DNA of 64,000 nucleotides from Cepaea nemoralis (taxonomy: Eukaryota; Mollusca; Gastropoda; Stylommatophora; Helicidae), in assembly GCA_014155875.1 (NCBI GenBank), contig JACEFZ010026865.1:388501-452500 (forward strand). The letters run 5' to 3'. Of the stretch, positions 35,128-48,246 are shown in pieces; the stretch's first letter is position 1, and every line of letters starts with the position of its first letter. A program made the translations under genes and the position numbers. The notes under the pieces are model-generated. The model searched no databases and had not been told where the DNA came from. It saw only the letters and a list, made by a program, of their open reading frames with translations.

Positions 35128-35560
35128 TTAACCTGTGAGACCTGGACACTTACTAAACAAGCTAAACAGTGCATAAGTGCCTTTGAATATACATGTTTTA
35201 GACGGGTTCTAAGAATATCTTGGATAAAGAAAAGAACAAATGCATCCATGCTTCAAGAGCTGAATATTGAAGAAGGTTGGCTATTAAAGATGATAAAACA
35301 AAGAACATTAAAATATTTTGGTCACTTTAAACGTCATGAAAGTTTGGAAAGAACAATAATGCAAGTATAAGCCTGGGAAGAGAGGAAGAGGAAGACCAAA
35401 GAGAAGATGGCTGCAGGATGTGGCAGATGATCTCCAGTTGGGTGTATCAGATGTTGGACATCTTGCTTGTGGTCGAGAAGTTTTCTGGAAGGTTGTTATG
35501 GTAACGAGGTTTGCAAAATACATGCTACTGAATGAATGAATGAGTTAGCTGACTAAACAT
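35128..35560 (+). mobile_element. LINE F 3' fragment
   Basis: It reads TCETWTLTKQAKQCISAFEY, FRRVLRISWIKKRTNASML and LKYFGHFKRHESLERTI, closely matching the 3' part of LINE F at 24.8-25.1 kb. It ends in a (GAAT)n tail (TGAATGAATGAATGAG). It is 5'-truncated, and one frameshift follows the GHF block. Confidence 0.8.
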
Positions 35561-35569
35561 CTATTAAAG

Positions 35570-35990
35570 ATTAGCACTTCCTTGAGAACTGATGAACCTC
35601 ATGGTACAAATTTAGTCCATGTGTTGTTTCCTACTCCGCCGTGTGAAGTCCATTTTTGCGACATTCGCTTTTCTTCGTACTCTGTGTATTTATTGTGTTC
35701 GATCTCCTGCGGCATGATTACAATCCATTTATATGTATTCTGGCTGTAACCCAGAACTAGCCACTTTAGTAACTTTTTCTAAATTGCTTTTTAATTATAT
35801 AATCTGCATAGTTGGATAGCTCTTGAAAAAACAAATCAAACGGTACCTTATTCAAGTCTGTAGGTTAATTTTAAGCTGAGATATTAATTTGTGTGTGTAA
35901 GTTTTTGATTTAAAAGGGACATATAGAAGACAAACTATTTTGACCTTTCACTAGTTGTGACCCTACCTACACACTCACAGAACTATCAGT
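35570..35990. other. Short intronic stretch, nothing seen
   Basis: AT-rich unique sequence between two LINE fragments. Confidence 0.4.
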
Positions 35991-36006
35991 TTACACTGTC
36001 GCCAAG

Positions 36007-37043
36007 TTGAAAAGAAGTAGTTTTATCCACCAGGCCAAACGACTCTGCAGAGAAACCACTGATCTGCCCACAGTTGGTATCCCCCTAACAACTATTCCAG
36101 AGCGAACTCCATGGAAAGATGAGCATAGACTATCGTTACAAATCCAGACAAAAGTGAGAGGAATATTTGACAAGGAAGAACAGAACAGTGTGCAGCGCAG
36201 AACAGCCACTCTCAGCTTCCTTGATGAAGAATACCCACAGGATCTCTGGATCCGAGTCTACACAGATGGGTCAGCACAAAATGCTGTTCGAAATGGAGGA
36301 GCGGGAGTGTACATAGAATACCCAAATAATACTAGGGACACAGCCAGAGTACCGACAGGAAAGTACTGCCATAACTATGATGCCGAAATTGAGGCAATCA
36401 AGATAGCAACAGAGAAATTACTAAATAACAGCAATGGTACACAACCTGTGGTGCTACTAACAGATGTAAAATCAGTACTCGAGGCGCTCCTCTCTGGGAA
36501 ATTGCCAGTACTAAGGACACTACTTTCTGAACTTAGCAGTCAGCATAAAGTCACCATACAGTGGATACCATCCCACTGTGGAGTACCCGGAAACGACAGA
36601 GCTGATCAATTGGCTAAGGAAGGAGCCAAAGAAGAACAGCCTGATGTGCCCGTTACACACCACCAAAAGAAAAGAATGATCAAATCAGTCAGAAAGCCAC
36701 CAAAACCTGCTCAAGATGACTACCACGTTATGGACAGACCAGAACAAGTCATTATTCTGCGCCTCAGAACAGGACACAATAGATTACGCAACCACATGTA
36801 TACAAAATTCAAGATTGGTGAAACAGCCATGTGCACATGTGGATTGGCGTCGCAGACAGCAGAGCACATACTCCAAGACTGCCCAAAATATAACATATCT
36901 AGGCAAACCTTCTGGCCTAGAGAGACGACAGTGGAAGATAAACTCTATGGACCACTGTGTGAACTGAAAAAAACAGTTCAATTCATGCAAGAGACGACAT
37001 TGCAGATATAGACATATTTCAAGCGAACGAAAGAAGAAGAAGA
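36007..37043 (+). mobile_element. LINE H 3' end: intact RNase H open frame, 12-bp TSD
   Basis: The perfect duplication ACTGTCGCCAAG (35995-36006 and 37044-37055) bounds a 5'-truncated copy. Its single open frame (36007-37011) is uninterrupted: WIRVYTDGSAQNAVRNGGAG (first RNase H Asp), YDAEIEAIKIA (Glu), VLLTDVKSVLEAL (second Asp), IQWIPSHCGVPGNDRADQLA (last Asp), then a Cys-rich tail MCTCGLASQTAEHILQDCP. A GAAGAAGAAGAA tail precedes the right TSD. All four RNase H acidic residues are present. The lack of any stop and the perfect TSD point to a recent insertion, although RT is absent. An older relative lies at 1460-1962. Confidence 0.92.
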
Positions 37044-37108
37044 ACTGTCGCCAAGGGAGATTACACAGCGGCCTGTCTAACTCAAGAGAAAATAACTCTG
37101 ACGGTTTT

Positions 37109-37130
37109 TATATATATATATATATATATA
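37109..37130. repeat. (TA)n microsatellite
   Basis: A run of alternating T and A of about 22 bp, 55 bp after the LINE H right TSD. Confidence 0.95.
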
Positions 37131-37432
37131 CAGACACGTACACAGATATATCCATCTTCACGTCATCTGTGTGACGTCAGACCGCGCGTGACTGCAGGCG
37201 AGTCTTGTCAGCCAGCGTAGATAGATGCATTTTGACGAAAGAAGTCCCATTGAAAAGATGAAAAGTTAACAATGATTCTCTAAGCGCCAGAAATGCATAA
37301 GGCAAAACGGGGTTTTAAAAACTGTATCAAGTAATTGGTGTCTTGTTTTAACCCGAACTTGAAATAATCATGGAATTTAATATCACGAGTACTCTAAACT
37401 CTAAACCTCCTTAAAACGGAGACACAAGAAAT

Positions 37433-38066
37433 CTTCTTCTTCTTCTTCTTCAGCGTTCCGAGCCATTGAGGTTCTTTGCTGCAAATACAATCCGTCTCCA
37501 TTCTTCTCTCTGGTGGACCTTCTCTTGCCAGTCGTTGATTCCAAGTGCTTGTAGGTCTGTACATGTATTATCTCTCCACCGCCTTCTTGGTCTACCTCGG
37601 GGTCTGCGGTCATTTATTTCCTGAGTGTAAGCGAGTTTTGTTTCCCTATTATCTTCCATTCTTTCTATATGCCCCAGCCATTGTAGTCTATTAGCCTTCA
37701 TGATACCAGTGATTAGCGGGGACTTAAACAGATCATAAATGTCTTTGTTACTTCTTCTTTTCCACTCTCCACTTTGTGTATCCTTAATGGGTCCAAAGAT
37801 GCGTCTTAAAATTTTGTTCTCAAAGGTTTGTAACAAGGCTTCGTCTCTTTTCGTTGTACTCCAGGTTTCAGAGCCATACAGCACAACTGGTCTGATCAGT
37901 GTTTTGTATATTGTGATTTTGGTGTTATGAGATAGCGCCTTTGATTTTAGTAGATGTTGTAGTGCATAGTATATCTTATTTCCAGAGTTGATTCTAGTTT
38001 GTATTTCTTCCCTTATGATGTTGGAGCAGTTGAAGATTGTACCCAGGTATTTGTATGTGTATTAAA
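37433..38066 (-). mobile_element. LINE B 3' fragment, minus strand, 13-bp TSD
   Basis: AGACACAAGAAAT flanks it at 37420-37432 and 38067-38079. On the minus strand the C-terminal region reads VLYGSETWSTTKRDEALL, NRLQWLGHIERMEDNRETK, RRPRGRPRRRWRDN and AKNLNGSE, then (GAA)n. Only the post-RT region is present. It is closely similar to the ends at 42.4-42.78 and 63.26-63.71 kb. Confidence 0.93.
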
Positions 38067-38079
38067 AGACACAAGAAAT

Positions 38080-38885
38080 AGTCGAACAAAACCGCAAATA
38101 TATTTCCGTTAAAATTCAGTAATCGGTTACTAAAGTGGCTACTCTGTACAGTAATATAATTCTAGGATTAACTTTCTAGTTGCTCCCACAAGTAGAATTT
38201 CACCACACAAAAAGAATCATTAATTAATGAATCACACATACCCAGTCTTTCTTGTGATCACATTCCTCGGCTGTGAGATTTGTGCTTGTAGTGTATATAC
38301 TTGATTTCTAGTTCAAACGGTGGCTTAACTGTAGCCGTGAAGTAATTTTCACTAAACTTGAATACAGAGCTAGATCTCACTTGCACCTTCTTCCTGATGT
38401 TGCCAATGGGTCAAATCGCCGGGCTAGGATAATCCTAGCCAAACAGTCTGATTTGGCGGTAGACACTTTGACTTAGGCTAGATCTCTCTACCTATAATGT
38501 TATATACAGTAGATATATTTTATAGGCAAAAGGGGAAGGTTGTTCCACAGACTCTGTCACAATGTGTTCAATTCCAAGACCCTATTATTCGATTCATGAG
38601 TGCAATGTGTTTCATAGACCTCCAGATGTAGTCACTGGAGTTCATGCATCCGGCAGACAGAGACTGAGCCATTTGGGATCAAACTTGTTGCAATGCATTT
38701 TAACCTCTTGCCTTTAAACAGCATTCTTCACTCATCCATCACAAGTGATGAAGACTACTCTTTCTGTCATCCGTCATGAGGTAATGTTTGGTTGTTTGTG
38801 GATCCAGAGATATTTTGGACAGTGCGGGCATGGAATATTAATGCAGAAGAAGTTCCTGTTAATCAGGCCTTTCTGGCTTGTCTCT
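38080..38885. other. Intronic stretch, nothing recognised
   Basis: Unique sequence. Possible donor-like GTAATG at 38780 has no CUB frame before it. Confidence 0.35.
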
Positions 38886-38889
38886 GCTG

Positions 38890-40075
38890 TTCAGCCACCG
38901 AATTTCTGGATGCCTCACAAGTCACTGCACCTGTTGAATGGCTGGATGCCTCAAGTCACTTCACCTGCCCGAATGGCTGGATGCCTCACAAGTCACTGCA
39001 CCTGCCTGAATGGCTGGATGCCTCACAAGTCACTGCATGCACCTGCCTGAATAGCTGGATGCCTCACAAGTCACTGCATGCACCTGCCTGAATGGCTGGA
39101 TGCCTCACAAGTCGCTGCACATGGCTGGATGCCTCACAAGTCACTGCACCTGCCTGAATGGCTGGATGCCTCACAAGTCACTGCACCTGTCTGAATGAGT
39201 GGATGCCTCACAAGTCACTGCACCTGCCTGAATGGCTGGATGCCTCACAAGTCGCTGCACATGGCTGGATGCCTCACAAGTCACTGCACCTGTCTGAATG
39301 GCTGGATGCCTCACAAGTCACTGCACCTGCCTGAATGGCTGGATGCCTCACAAGTCACTGCACCTGTCTGAATGAGTGGATACCTCACAAGTCACTGCAC
39401 CTGTCTGAATGAGTGGATACCTCACAAGTCACTGCACCTGTTGAATGGCTGGATACCTCCCAAGTCACTGCACCTGTCTGAATGGCTGGATGCCTCACAT
39501 GTCACTCCACCTGCCCGAATGGCTGGATGCCTCAAGTCACTTCACCTGCCCGAATGGCTGGATACCTCACAAGTCACTGCACCTGCCTGAATGAGTGGAT
39601 ACCTCACAAGTCACTGCACCTGTCTGAATGAGTGGATACCTCACAAGTCACTGCACCTGCCTGAATGAGTGGATGCCTCACAAGTCACTGCACCTGCCTG
39701 AATGGCTGGATACCTCACAAGTCACTACACCTACCTGAATGGCTGGATACCTCACAAGTCACTGCACCTGTCTGAATGAGTGGATGTCTCACAAGTCACT
39801 GCACCTGTCTGAATGAGTGGATACCTCACAAGTCACTGCACCTACCCGAATGGCAAGGTGCCTCACAAGTCACTGCACCTGCCTGAATGGCTGGATACCT
39901 CACAAGTCACTGCACCTGCCTGAATGACTGGATACCACATAAGTCACTGCACCTACCTGAATGACTGGATACAACACAAGTCACTGCACCTACCTGAATG
40001 ACTGGATACCTCACAAGTCACTGCACCTGCCTGAATGAGTGGATACCTCACAAGTCACTGCACCTGCCCAAATGG
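38890..40075. repeat. 37-bp minisatellite, ~31 units
   Basis: The unit is built from CTGGATGCCTCACAAGTCAC + TGCACCTGCCTGAATGG. Variants are GCTGGATGCC versus GAGTGGATACC and CCTG versus TCTG, with some copies shortened (39110, 39250). Because 37 is not a multiple of three, short frames (WMPHKSLH, DASQVTA) are artefacts. It lies inside the 27.5-kb intron that splits CUB 2. Confidence 0.95.
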
Positions 40076-40235
40076 ATGCACACTACATGATCCAGTCTTT
40101 TTTGCAATGGTCCTGAAGGCCCTAAGTGATGTCTTAAATGTGTCCTGGCATTTTTTTTTTCTGTCCTCCTTGAAAACATCTGCCCTTCTGAATCCCACCA
40201 TAAAAAAATTATTTTTGTAAGCTGATGGTCAGGCA

Positions 40236-42778
40236 AAAAGGAGAAAGAAAGAAGATGATATTAAAGAAGACTTTTATAATGATCTAGAAGATGTCATAGA
40301 AGAAACCCCCAAACAGGACATCCTGATTGTGCTGGGAGACTTAAACGCAAAAATAGGTAGAGAGCAAACTCATAAAAAAGTTGCCTGTATGGAAAGCCTA
40401 CATACAACTTCAAATGATAATGGATGGAGAGTCATCAACCTAGCAGAAGCCAAAGAATTGCAGATCAGTAGTACCAGACTGCAAAGAAAGGATATACATA
40501 AACAAACTTGGAAATCATGTGACAAGAGAACCTATAATCAAATAGATAACATTTTAATTAACAACAAAAGTGCATCAAACATACAACAAGTTAGAAGCTA
40601 TAGAGGAGCTGAGTGCCACAGCGACCACTTCCTTGTTGGGGCAAAATTTAAAATAAAACTTAAGGGAGCTTTCTATGCTAAACTACAAAGGTTACACTCA
40701 ACATATAACGGAGAAAAACTACAAGTAATTACAGTCAAAGAGAAATTTGTGTGATGAAATAAAATGTAAACTTGAAATTCTACAAAACCCGTGGACGAAA
40801 GCGTTGACCAAACTTGGTTGAACATCAAGAATACAATTCAATCTACCGCAGAAGAATGTCTCGGTGTGTTAACCAAGCATAGAAAGAATAGATGGTTCAA
40901 TCCAAAATGTGAAGAAGCAGTCATTAAGAAAAAGAATGCCAGACATGTATGGTTAAATTACATCAATAACATCCAAAAGGAAGAGCAATATAGAAATGAA
41001 TGTAAAGAGGCTACAAAAATAGTCCGACAGCAGAAGCGAGAATATATGAGTAATATAATCAAAGATATGGAAACTAATCACCAGAAAAACGAATCCAGAA
41101 AGATTTTTAAAGAACTGAAGTCAATGAAACGAGGGCACCAACAAAACACATATGGTTTAAAAGACAAAAATGAGAATATGATAATTACCAATGAGGAAAT
41201 GTGCAACACATGGAAAGAATATTTTGTTGAATTACTAAATTGTGAAGCTCCAAGTAACACTTTCCCACAGGAAGAGGTTCTAACATGTGAATCACAAATT
41301 GAAGAACCTGCATTTGAAGAAATCCTATATGTAATCACACGACTTAAAAACAGTAAGGCAACTGGGACTGATGGAATTGCTGCTGAATTTATAAAGGCGG
41401 GTGGCCATGCATTACATCTAAAGTTATACGAACTAATAATAAAAATCTGGAGGACTGAAGAATTACCCCATGACTGGAAAGAGTCATTATTGATACCTAT
41501 CTTTAAGAAAGGAGACACGTTCCAGTGTGAAAATTATAGAGGAATATCACTACTGTCCATAAGCTATAAGATACTATCCGCAGTATTACTAAATAGACTA
41601 AAACCATATTCAGAATACATATTAGGTGACTACCAGGCGGGTTTTAGACAAAACAGATCAACAATAGATCAGATATTTATCTTACGACAAATAGCCGAGA
41701 AAAATTAGGAATATAAAAGAGATCTCCATAACATTTTTGTGGATTTTAAACAGGCTTATGATAGTGTCCATAGGAATAGTCTATGGAATGCTATGCGGGA
41801 ATTTGGAATACCAAGGAAGTTCATCAACATGACCAGACTATGCATGGAAGAGACTTATAATATAGTAACATATAAAGGCAGGAAATCGGACCCTTTCCAA
41901 ATAACGTCTGGCTTGAAACAGGGTGATGCACTATCGCCGCTACTCTTCAATCTGGCTCTAGAGAAAGTTGTAAGGAAGGTAAAGGAGGAATGTGATATTG
42001 GAGGAACATCCAAGCTGCTTGGTTATGCAGATGATATAGATATTATAGGGGAAAATTAACAAAAGACATTGGAAATATTGACTCACTTAAAGGAAAAAGC
42101 CCAACAGATGGGGCTGGTTATCAACCAAGATAAGATAGAATATATGGTATTTTCAAGAGAAGGAATGGCTAAAAACTCTGGCCACATACAAATAGATAAT
42201 ATGACCATTAAAAGAACGGAAACAAACAAATACCTGGGTACAATCTTCAACTGCTCCAACATCATAAAGGAAGAAATACAAACTAGAATCAATTCTGGAA
42301 ATAAGATATACTATGCACTACAACATCTACTAAAATCAAAGGCACTATCTCGTAACACCAAGATCACAATATACAAAACACTGATCAGACCAATTGTGCT
42401 GTAAGGCTCAGAAACCTGGACGAAAGGAGACGAAGCCTTGCTACAAACCTTTGAGAACAAAGTTTTAAGACGCATCTTTGGACCCATTAGGGATACACAA
42501 AGTGGAGAGTGGAAAAGAAGAAGTAACAAAGACATTTATGTTCTGTTTAAGTCCCCTCTAATCACTAGTATCATGAAGGCTAATAGACTACAATGGCTGG
42601 GGCATATAGAAAGAATGGAAAATAATAGGGAAACAAAACTCTCTTACACTCAGGACAGACCTACAAGCACTTGGAATCAACGACTGGCAAGAGAAGGTCA
42701 ACCAGAGAGACGAATGGAGACGGATTGTATCTGCAGCAAAGAACCTCAATGGCTCGGAACGCTGAAGAAGAAGAAGAA
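40236..42778 (+). mobile_element. LINE B, long copy with 12-bp TSD
   Basis: GATGGTCAGGCA flanks it at 40224-40235 and 42779-42790. The coding order starts inside the endonuclease (DILIVLGDLNAKIGRE at 40318, CHSDHFLVGAKF at 40615), then RT: ATGTDGIAAEFIKAG, YRGISLLSISYKILS, GFRQNRSTIDQI, FVDFKQAYDSVHR, GLKQGDALSPLLFN and YADDIDIIG (catalytic YADD intact). The C-terminal region ends SAAKEPQW-like after a ~25-bp deletion near 42652, then (GAA)n. From 40791 to about 42650 one frame holds with only three nonsense codons (41706, 42057, 42402), so it is recently dead. 5'-truncated within the endonuclease. Confidence 0.92.
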
Positions 42779-42790
42779 GATGGTCAGGCA

Positions 42791-45700
42791 TTCAAACTAG
42801 ATGAACTGCCCAACAAAAGTGCAATGGAGTTCGTGCACGCGCGCCCGGACTTCCTTCGGCGTATCATCGGCGCCCGGTGGCGATAGTTAAGCCTAACATG
42901 ACGACCAGACGACAGGCAAGGACACAGCGTGGGAAGAGGGCAGGCGCACGCAGAAGGCGATTAAAATGTGACAGATTGGGTATCGGAAATGTTCGAGTAG
43001 TCTACTGGAACTGTGCATCATTTAGTCAACGCCGACCCATTCTCGAAAAACTACTCTACGGAAACGATATTGTAGTCTTACAAGAAACACAGCTCGGCGA
43101 CGGAACAGTCAACGTCATGGGATTTCAGGGATTCTTTAACAGGCGGCACCTCGGACAGGCCATTCTGGTCCGCGTCAACATACTGGTATCTGAGATCGAT
43201 ATGTCTTCCTGGAACAGTGATGCCCTGCAAGTGCAGGCATTAAGAATAATGACGCCAGTGCAGCTTGTAATCGTGAACGTTTATGCGCGAAATAGGAAGG
43301 TCGACATGCGACAATGGCAGAGTTTGTTCGATATGGATGAAAGGCACATCATCTACTGTGGGGACTTCAATGCCAGAGGCAGTCAATGGGGGAATTGCAT
43401 CACTAATAGACAGGGAGAAGATCTGGAGGACGCCCTGGCATCTGCTGCCCTAGTCTGTCTGAATGATTGGGAAGGTCACTAGAATAGCCACTCGACCAGG
43501 TGACTCTGACAGCATCATTGACTTGGCTCTGGTGTCGCCCACCATCGCACCAAGGTGTCGGTGGGGCACACTAGGATACCATGATAGTGACCACTACCCT
43601 TGTGTCATCCTGATCAAGAAAGACAGGGCCATGAGTCAAAGAAACAAGACAAATGCCTTCCTGTACGACAACACTGGTCAAGACACCATAAGCAAGATTA
43701 GAAGAAGAAAACTTAACTTCCTCCCGCAGGAGACAAGAAAGATGGTTGCAGCCACCGTGGTGGAATGGAGAGGTTGAGAAGACATGGCTGGGAAAGAGGC
43801 AGGCTGTCAAAGACTGGCAAAAGGCCAGAAAGGCTAACATGCCACAGGTTGAGATGGCGAACCTGAAGACTGAGGTCCATAGGACGACGACTTTATTCAA
43901 ATCCTGCGCCAAACAGGCCAAGGCCGAGAAATGGGACAAGTTCTGCAGGAAGGTGTGCTCCGAGTGATCTCTTACGACAATCTGGCGCCTCCATAAGAGC
44001 ATGAACGGTGCTGCACAACGTAGGGATATTCCAGACTTTCAAGGCACAGACCTCACATGGAAAAAGTCGGATGCGGATAAAGGTAATGCCTTTCTTGCAC
44101 GCTACGTAAAACAGACTGACCAGAAAGACGAGCCCGCCAAAGGACCACAATGACACTCTCTCAGTTGTGCGAGGGGGTCGGGACAGGCGAAGAATGGATA
44201 ATCACAGCTGAGATAATGCGTGCAATGCTCAAGAAATCACCTAACACTGCCCCAGGCCCAGACGGCATTCGATATGGTGACCTACTGGTGATATCAGATG
44301 ATGACATGGAAGAACTGGCCAGAGAATTCAACACCAGTATCAAGAGTGGTCAGATCAAAGAAGAATGGCTACACAGCTACTTGCTGCCCCTGCTAAAACC
44401 GAACAAAGACCATTCCAAGATAAGCGGCTACAGAATCATTACAATGCAGAACACTGCTGGCAAGCTACTGGAGAAAATTGCAGCACACAGACTTGCTTGT
44501 GACTTGGAACAACTCGGCTGCTTCCCGCCCACACTTGGAGGATACAGACATAACAAAGAGTCATGGCTGAATGCGGCAGTCTTTGCTCAAGATGTTTACG
44601 AAGGATTCAGGTCAGAGAAGAGACATGTGCAGCCGCCATAGACTTAGAGGACGCATATAATAGAGTATCTTTCGAGCACTTGATGCAAACCCTACTCAGA
44701 CTGAAAGGGCACCCTCACCTTGTACGATGGATAGCTGCAGTTCTGCTCCAAAGGAAGGTGGTGCTAAGATGCGGGGGTTGGTCTTCTGAGCCGATAACGA
44801 TATGTCCAGGATTGCCGCAGGGTTCACCACTGTCACCAGTACTATTCAACATGTATACGGTGCCGATCACTGAACAACAGTTGGACGGGAGGGGTAGGAC
44901 TTTGTCATTCGTTGACGACATCCTCGTGTATCGACAGGGTCGAGATAGACAGGCGGTTGCCAATGATGTGCAGGGCGAACTAGATCGAATGTCCTCATGG
45001 TGTGCTTATGCCGGTGCCCTTGTCAACCCTGCAAAGGCATCGGTTACATGGTTCTCCCTAAACAACCATATTGTGAACACAGACCTGTCGGCAGTAAGAA
45101 TGGATGGGAGCATTTTGAATAGAACCCAGTCAATGACATATCTTGGCGTGAGGCTTGATCGTAGCCTGTCCTTCAGAGATCATGTCGATTATGTCATAAC
45201 AAAAGCTCGAAAAGGTTTGTCAGCAATGAGAGTCATTGGCAACTGCCAATATCGAGCAAAGACTGCTAATACTTCTGTTCCAAGAACTGGTGCTTTCACG
45301 CATCGAGTATGCCCTGGCCATCCTCACTGTCAGCCCTACACAGATTGGAAGACTTGAAAAGGTACAAAACGAAGCCATGCGCATCATTTTGGGCTGCACG
45401 AGAGACACCACCTGTGTAGCAATGCGATACCTCCTTGACTTCCCGACAATGGAACACAGGATCAAGATCTGGAGAGCTCGTGCATAATTAAAAATAAGTG
45501 CAGATGAGCAGCACCCTCTGCATGACGCTATATTCAGAGAAAAGGGTGACAGGCTAAAGAGGGGCAAATCATGGATGGGTCGGGCGGAAGATGTCGTCAG
45601 AGAGGCCTGCAGTCTTACCAGTATCAACCCCGGCAAGGAATGGGTGCCGGTGCCTCCAGCTTTTAAGTGCACTTTCTCCTGCATTATCACACTCGACAGA

Positions 45701-46480
45701 CGGTGCAGAGAGCAGAACCATGCTGCTGTCAATGCAGAGGTTAACGCGCTCATCTATGAACACTCAGATAGCCCCGAAGTACTCATCTATACAGATGGAT
45801 CTGTTGTAAAGCAGCAGAGAAGTACGTGGGCATTTACAGCCCGTTCAGCGGGCCGAACCTATCAAGAATCCAGTGGTGCCCACTCTATGACCACGAGCAG
45901 CATGACGATGGAGGTGATGGCAGTTACACAGGCTTTCATATGGCTGGAATCACAGCATTATACCAACGTGTGCGTACCAAGTGATTCAATGAGCATGATT
46001 CAGAAGGTCGAAGCTGGATCTGTACGTAAACAGTGGACTGAGTCGCTGCTGAAGTCTGTTGTCCATAAAGTCACCTTCATCTTCGTCCCTGGGACATGCG
46101 GGAGTCGAGGGAAATGAACGAGCTGATAAACTGGCTGGCTCTGCACCCCCTGTAGATGGCTAGCCCATGGATCGTGCCGATGTTATTGACGTCCTCAAAG
46201 ATATGGCGAGAACAGAGGACTTTGACATCAGTGAATCCACATCGCTGTCCAGGATGAAAGACTTGGGAGTAAGAATCGGCACGGCCAGACGCGAGAGGTA
46301 CATCGGGAAAACAAGCGCCTCGTCAACCAACACAGAACTGGCACTATTAGCCATCGGACTCTGATGCATATGCTGGGGGGAGGTTCTGAGCACCTATGGA
46401 CATGTCCAGAGTGCAATGAAGATACCCCAACTGATAACTCTGCCTGCATCGATGCTGAGAATACCATCTCTATCTAGAAC
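42791..46480 (+). mobile_element. LINE C: endonuclease, RT and RNase H element with frameshifts
   Basis: A possible ORF1 end (NKSAMEFVHARPDFLRR) lies at 42810-42885. The endonuclease follows from 42877: VRVVYWNCASFSQRRPIL, VVLQETQLG, YCGDFNARGSQWGN, then HDSDHYPCV at 43580. RT runs 44200-45350: NTAPGPDGIRYGDLL, AAIDLEDAYNRVSF, GLPQGSPLSPVLFNMYT, FVDDILVYR (catalytic box). RNase H at 45780-46130 has LIYTDGSVV, MTMEVMAV, VPSDSMSMI and a terminal PGTCGSRGNE region. The end is HLWTCPECNEDT-like near 46400. Frameshifts or stops occur near 43480, 43775, 43965, 44635, 45290 and 46115. The higher GC content than LINE A, B and F sets it apart. It ends near 46480 without a clear tail. Confidence 0.88.
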
Positions 46481-46628
46481 GGTAGTATCCGTGATCATAT
46501 CCTGCCACCTGGAGTTCATTATCTTCCATGGACATACTGTATAAAAATGGGAAAGTGGTTGAACTTCTTTGCATGATGTCTGTAGACAGTAGAATTATAC
46601 AGCCATAGGCAAACTCCTCAGGCTCAAG

Positions 46629-46632
46629 ACCC

Positions 46633-46665
<33 letters not shown>

Positions 46666-46668
46666 CTC
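46629..46668. repeat. C-run and (CT)n tract
   Basis: About 14 C followed by about 13 CT units. Confidence 0.95.
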
Positions 46669-46804
46669 CCTTCCCTACACTGCAAGGTAATATAGACAGT
46701 AGATGACAGTTTGACTGTCAAATAAACTGTCCTTGGCTTGGGGATGTAAATTATCTCAGAAGTCGGAGTGATGGTGAGGGACACTGATATTAAGGAAAGC
46801 TATT

Positions 46805-46880
46805 CCACATGCACAAATCAGTTTAGTGTACTAGAAATAGTGGCATGTGTGTGGACTACGCTTGAGTTCAAAGCGGATGA
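46805..46880. repeat. Dispersed repeat shared with 56487-56580
   Basis: 'CCACATGCACAAATCAGT', 'GTGTGTGGACTACGCTTGAG' and 'TTCAAAGC' recur at 56488-56577 with the same order and spacing changes. Both copies lie just 5' of a CUB 'b' exon (46938 and 56634). Confidence 0.7.
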
Positions 46881-46937
46881 AATAAAAATAGCATTATTAG
46901 CGTCAGCACTCTGGAGATTTTACAAACACTTTTTCAG

Positions 46938-47091
46938 GTGCGTGAAGAGGGTCCATTTGGCGCATCACTCGGCAAATTTTGTGGCAACACTCTCCCAGGT
47001 CCAATCAGGTCTCAATCAAATCGGTTGTGGCTGGCATATAGAATAAGAATATATTTTTTCAGCAGTCGATTCAGACTTCAGTATCACAGTG
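46938..47091 (+). CDS. Exon of cubilin-like CUB gene: CUB 2, second half ('b' exon)
   Basis: This reads VREEGPFGASLGKFCGNTLP, then GPIRSQSNRLWLAYRI and SSRFRLQYHS, the second half of a CUB domain with cysteine 4 (FCG), the QSNRLWLAY strand and the final FRLQY strand. It follows a good acceptor (CTTTTTCAG, phase 0, matching the end of 19214-19395) and ends at GTG|GTAAGT in phase 1. That joins 53674 to give Asp-Cys. The usual F.SD.S loop reads IRIYFFSS, so the last calcium-binding loop is atypical. A second AG inside the exon (47062, after a T-run) is a possible alternative acceptor but would delete most of the domain half. It is easily missed because the surroundings are all repeats. Confidence 0.9.
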
Positions 47092-47099
47092 GTAAGTTA

Positions 47100-47700
47100 C
47101 CCTCTTAAAAGCTCTTCTTCTTCATCATAATCATCAAGTACCTTATTGACAGGCATGGACGATCATGCTTCTCTGTATCTTGTCATCTTCAACAGAATGT
47201 ACCTGTTCATATGCTGACAATTTTCTATGCCATGACAAAGATCTGTTTAGAATCTTCTCTTCTATCTCTCTTAACATAATTCTTTTCACTTGCCACAACA
47301 TATCCCAGTTTTTCTCTTCTTATATATAATATAGCCAGAACATGATGATTGCCTCTTACTGATGTTTGGTATAAGCTGTCTTTGTATCTTAGCCTCTTTT
47401 AAAACAATTAAATTGCTCATTTTTGTTGTCAAGGTATTTTCATCCATTTCCTATTGTTCACACTGTTGTATTCTCATAATAAAATGTCATTCTGATTTTT
47501 CCACAGTAAAATGTCACACTGTCATGTAATTTCTGCAGCAGTTGTCCTTATCTGTACAATATTTCTATAGTATTGTAAAGTCTCATTACACTTTGTATAT
47601 TGAACAGATTTGAAAAATGAAGTACATAAGGTCATAAAAAAATATGCTAAGAAATTCATTAAATTAGTTACAATAGTTACTGCTATGGTCTAACGCTGTT
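47100..47700. other. Intronic stretch with possible decayed LINE 3' sequence
   Basis: 'CATCATAATCATCAAGTACCTT' at 47124 looks like a reverse LINE A tail followed by unreadable sequence to about 47300. 47300-47700 is AT-rich with nothing recognised. Confidence 0.35.
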
Positions 47701-48246
47701 TTGGGGAAGCTGGAAAGTACCAATAAAGTTTTCATTATAACAGGTGTTGGAAATGTCCACCACGGGCTTCAAGACATGACTGTACTCTTCATATTATAAA
47801 ATACCTTCTGCAAAGTGTCGGTTGTTATTCTCTGAATGGTAATTCTGATTGCTTCTTTCAGGTCATCAATTGTGTGTACATTATTTTTGCAAACATTTCC
47901 TTTCAAGAAACCCCATCTAATGGAGTTAGATTTGGAGAATGAGCAGGCTAAATTCCATGTGATAGTATGCGTTTTGCAAAATGTTCTTCCACAAAACACA
48001 GTGATGCTCTTGCTGTGTGTGCAATTGCACCATCTTGTTGGAGCCACACTTGTTCAATTTCACATTCATTCAGCTGTGCTAAAAAAGGTTCCAGATTGTC
48101 AGTATGGTACTGATCAACATTTATAGTGTTTTTGAGGAAAATTGGTCCAATCATACCCCAATTTTCTCATCAGGTAGAGATGCTTCTTGAAATGCATTGG
48201 GATTAAAAGTGCTCCAAATACAATTATTTTGGCTATAATAAAGAAA

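Noticed and set aside
36007..37011. Host RNase H1 gene
   Set aside because: It begins exactly at a TSD and ends with a GAA tail and the other TSD; it is a 5'-truncated LINE.
38745..38790. Possible CUB exon ending at GAG|GTAATG
   Set aside because: No CUB motif or cysteine in any frame, and the CUB 2 partner was found at 46938 with correct phases.
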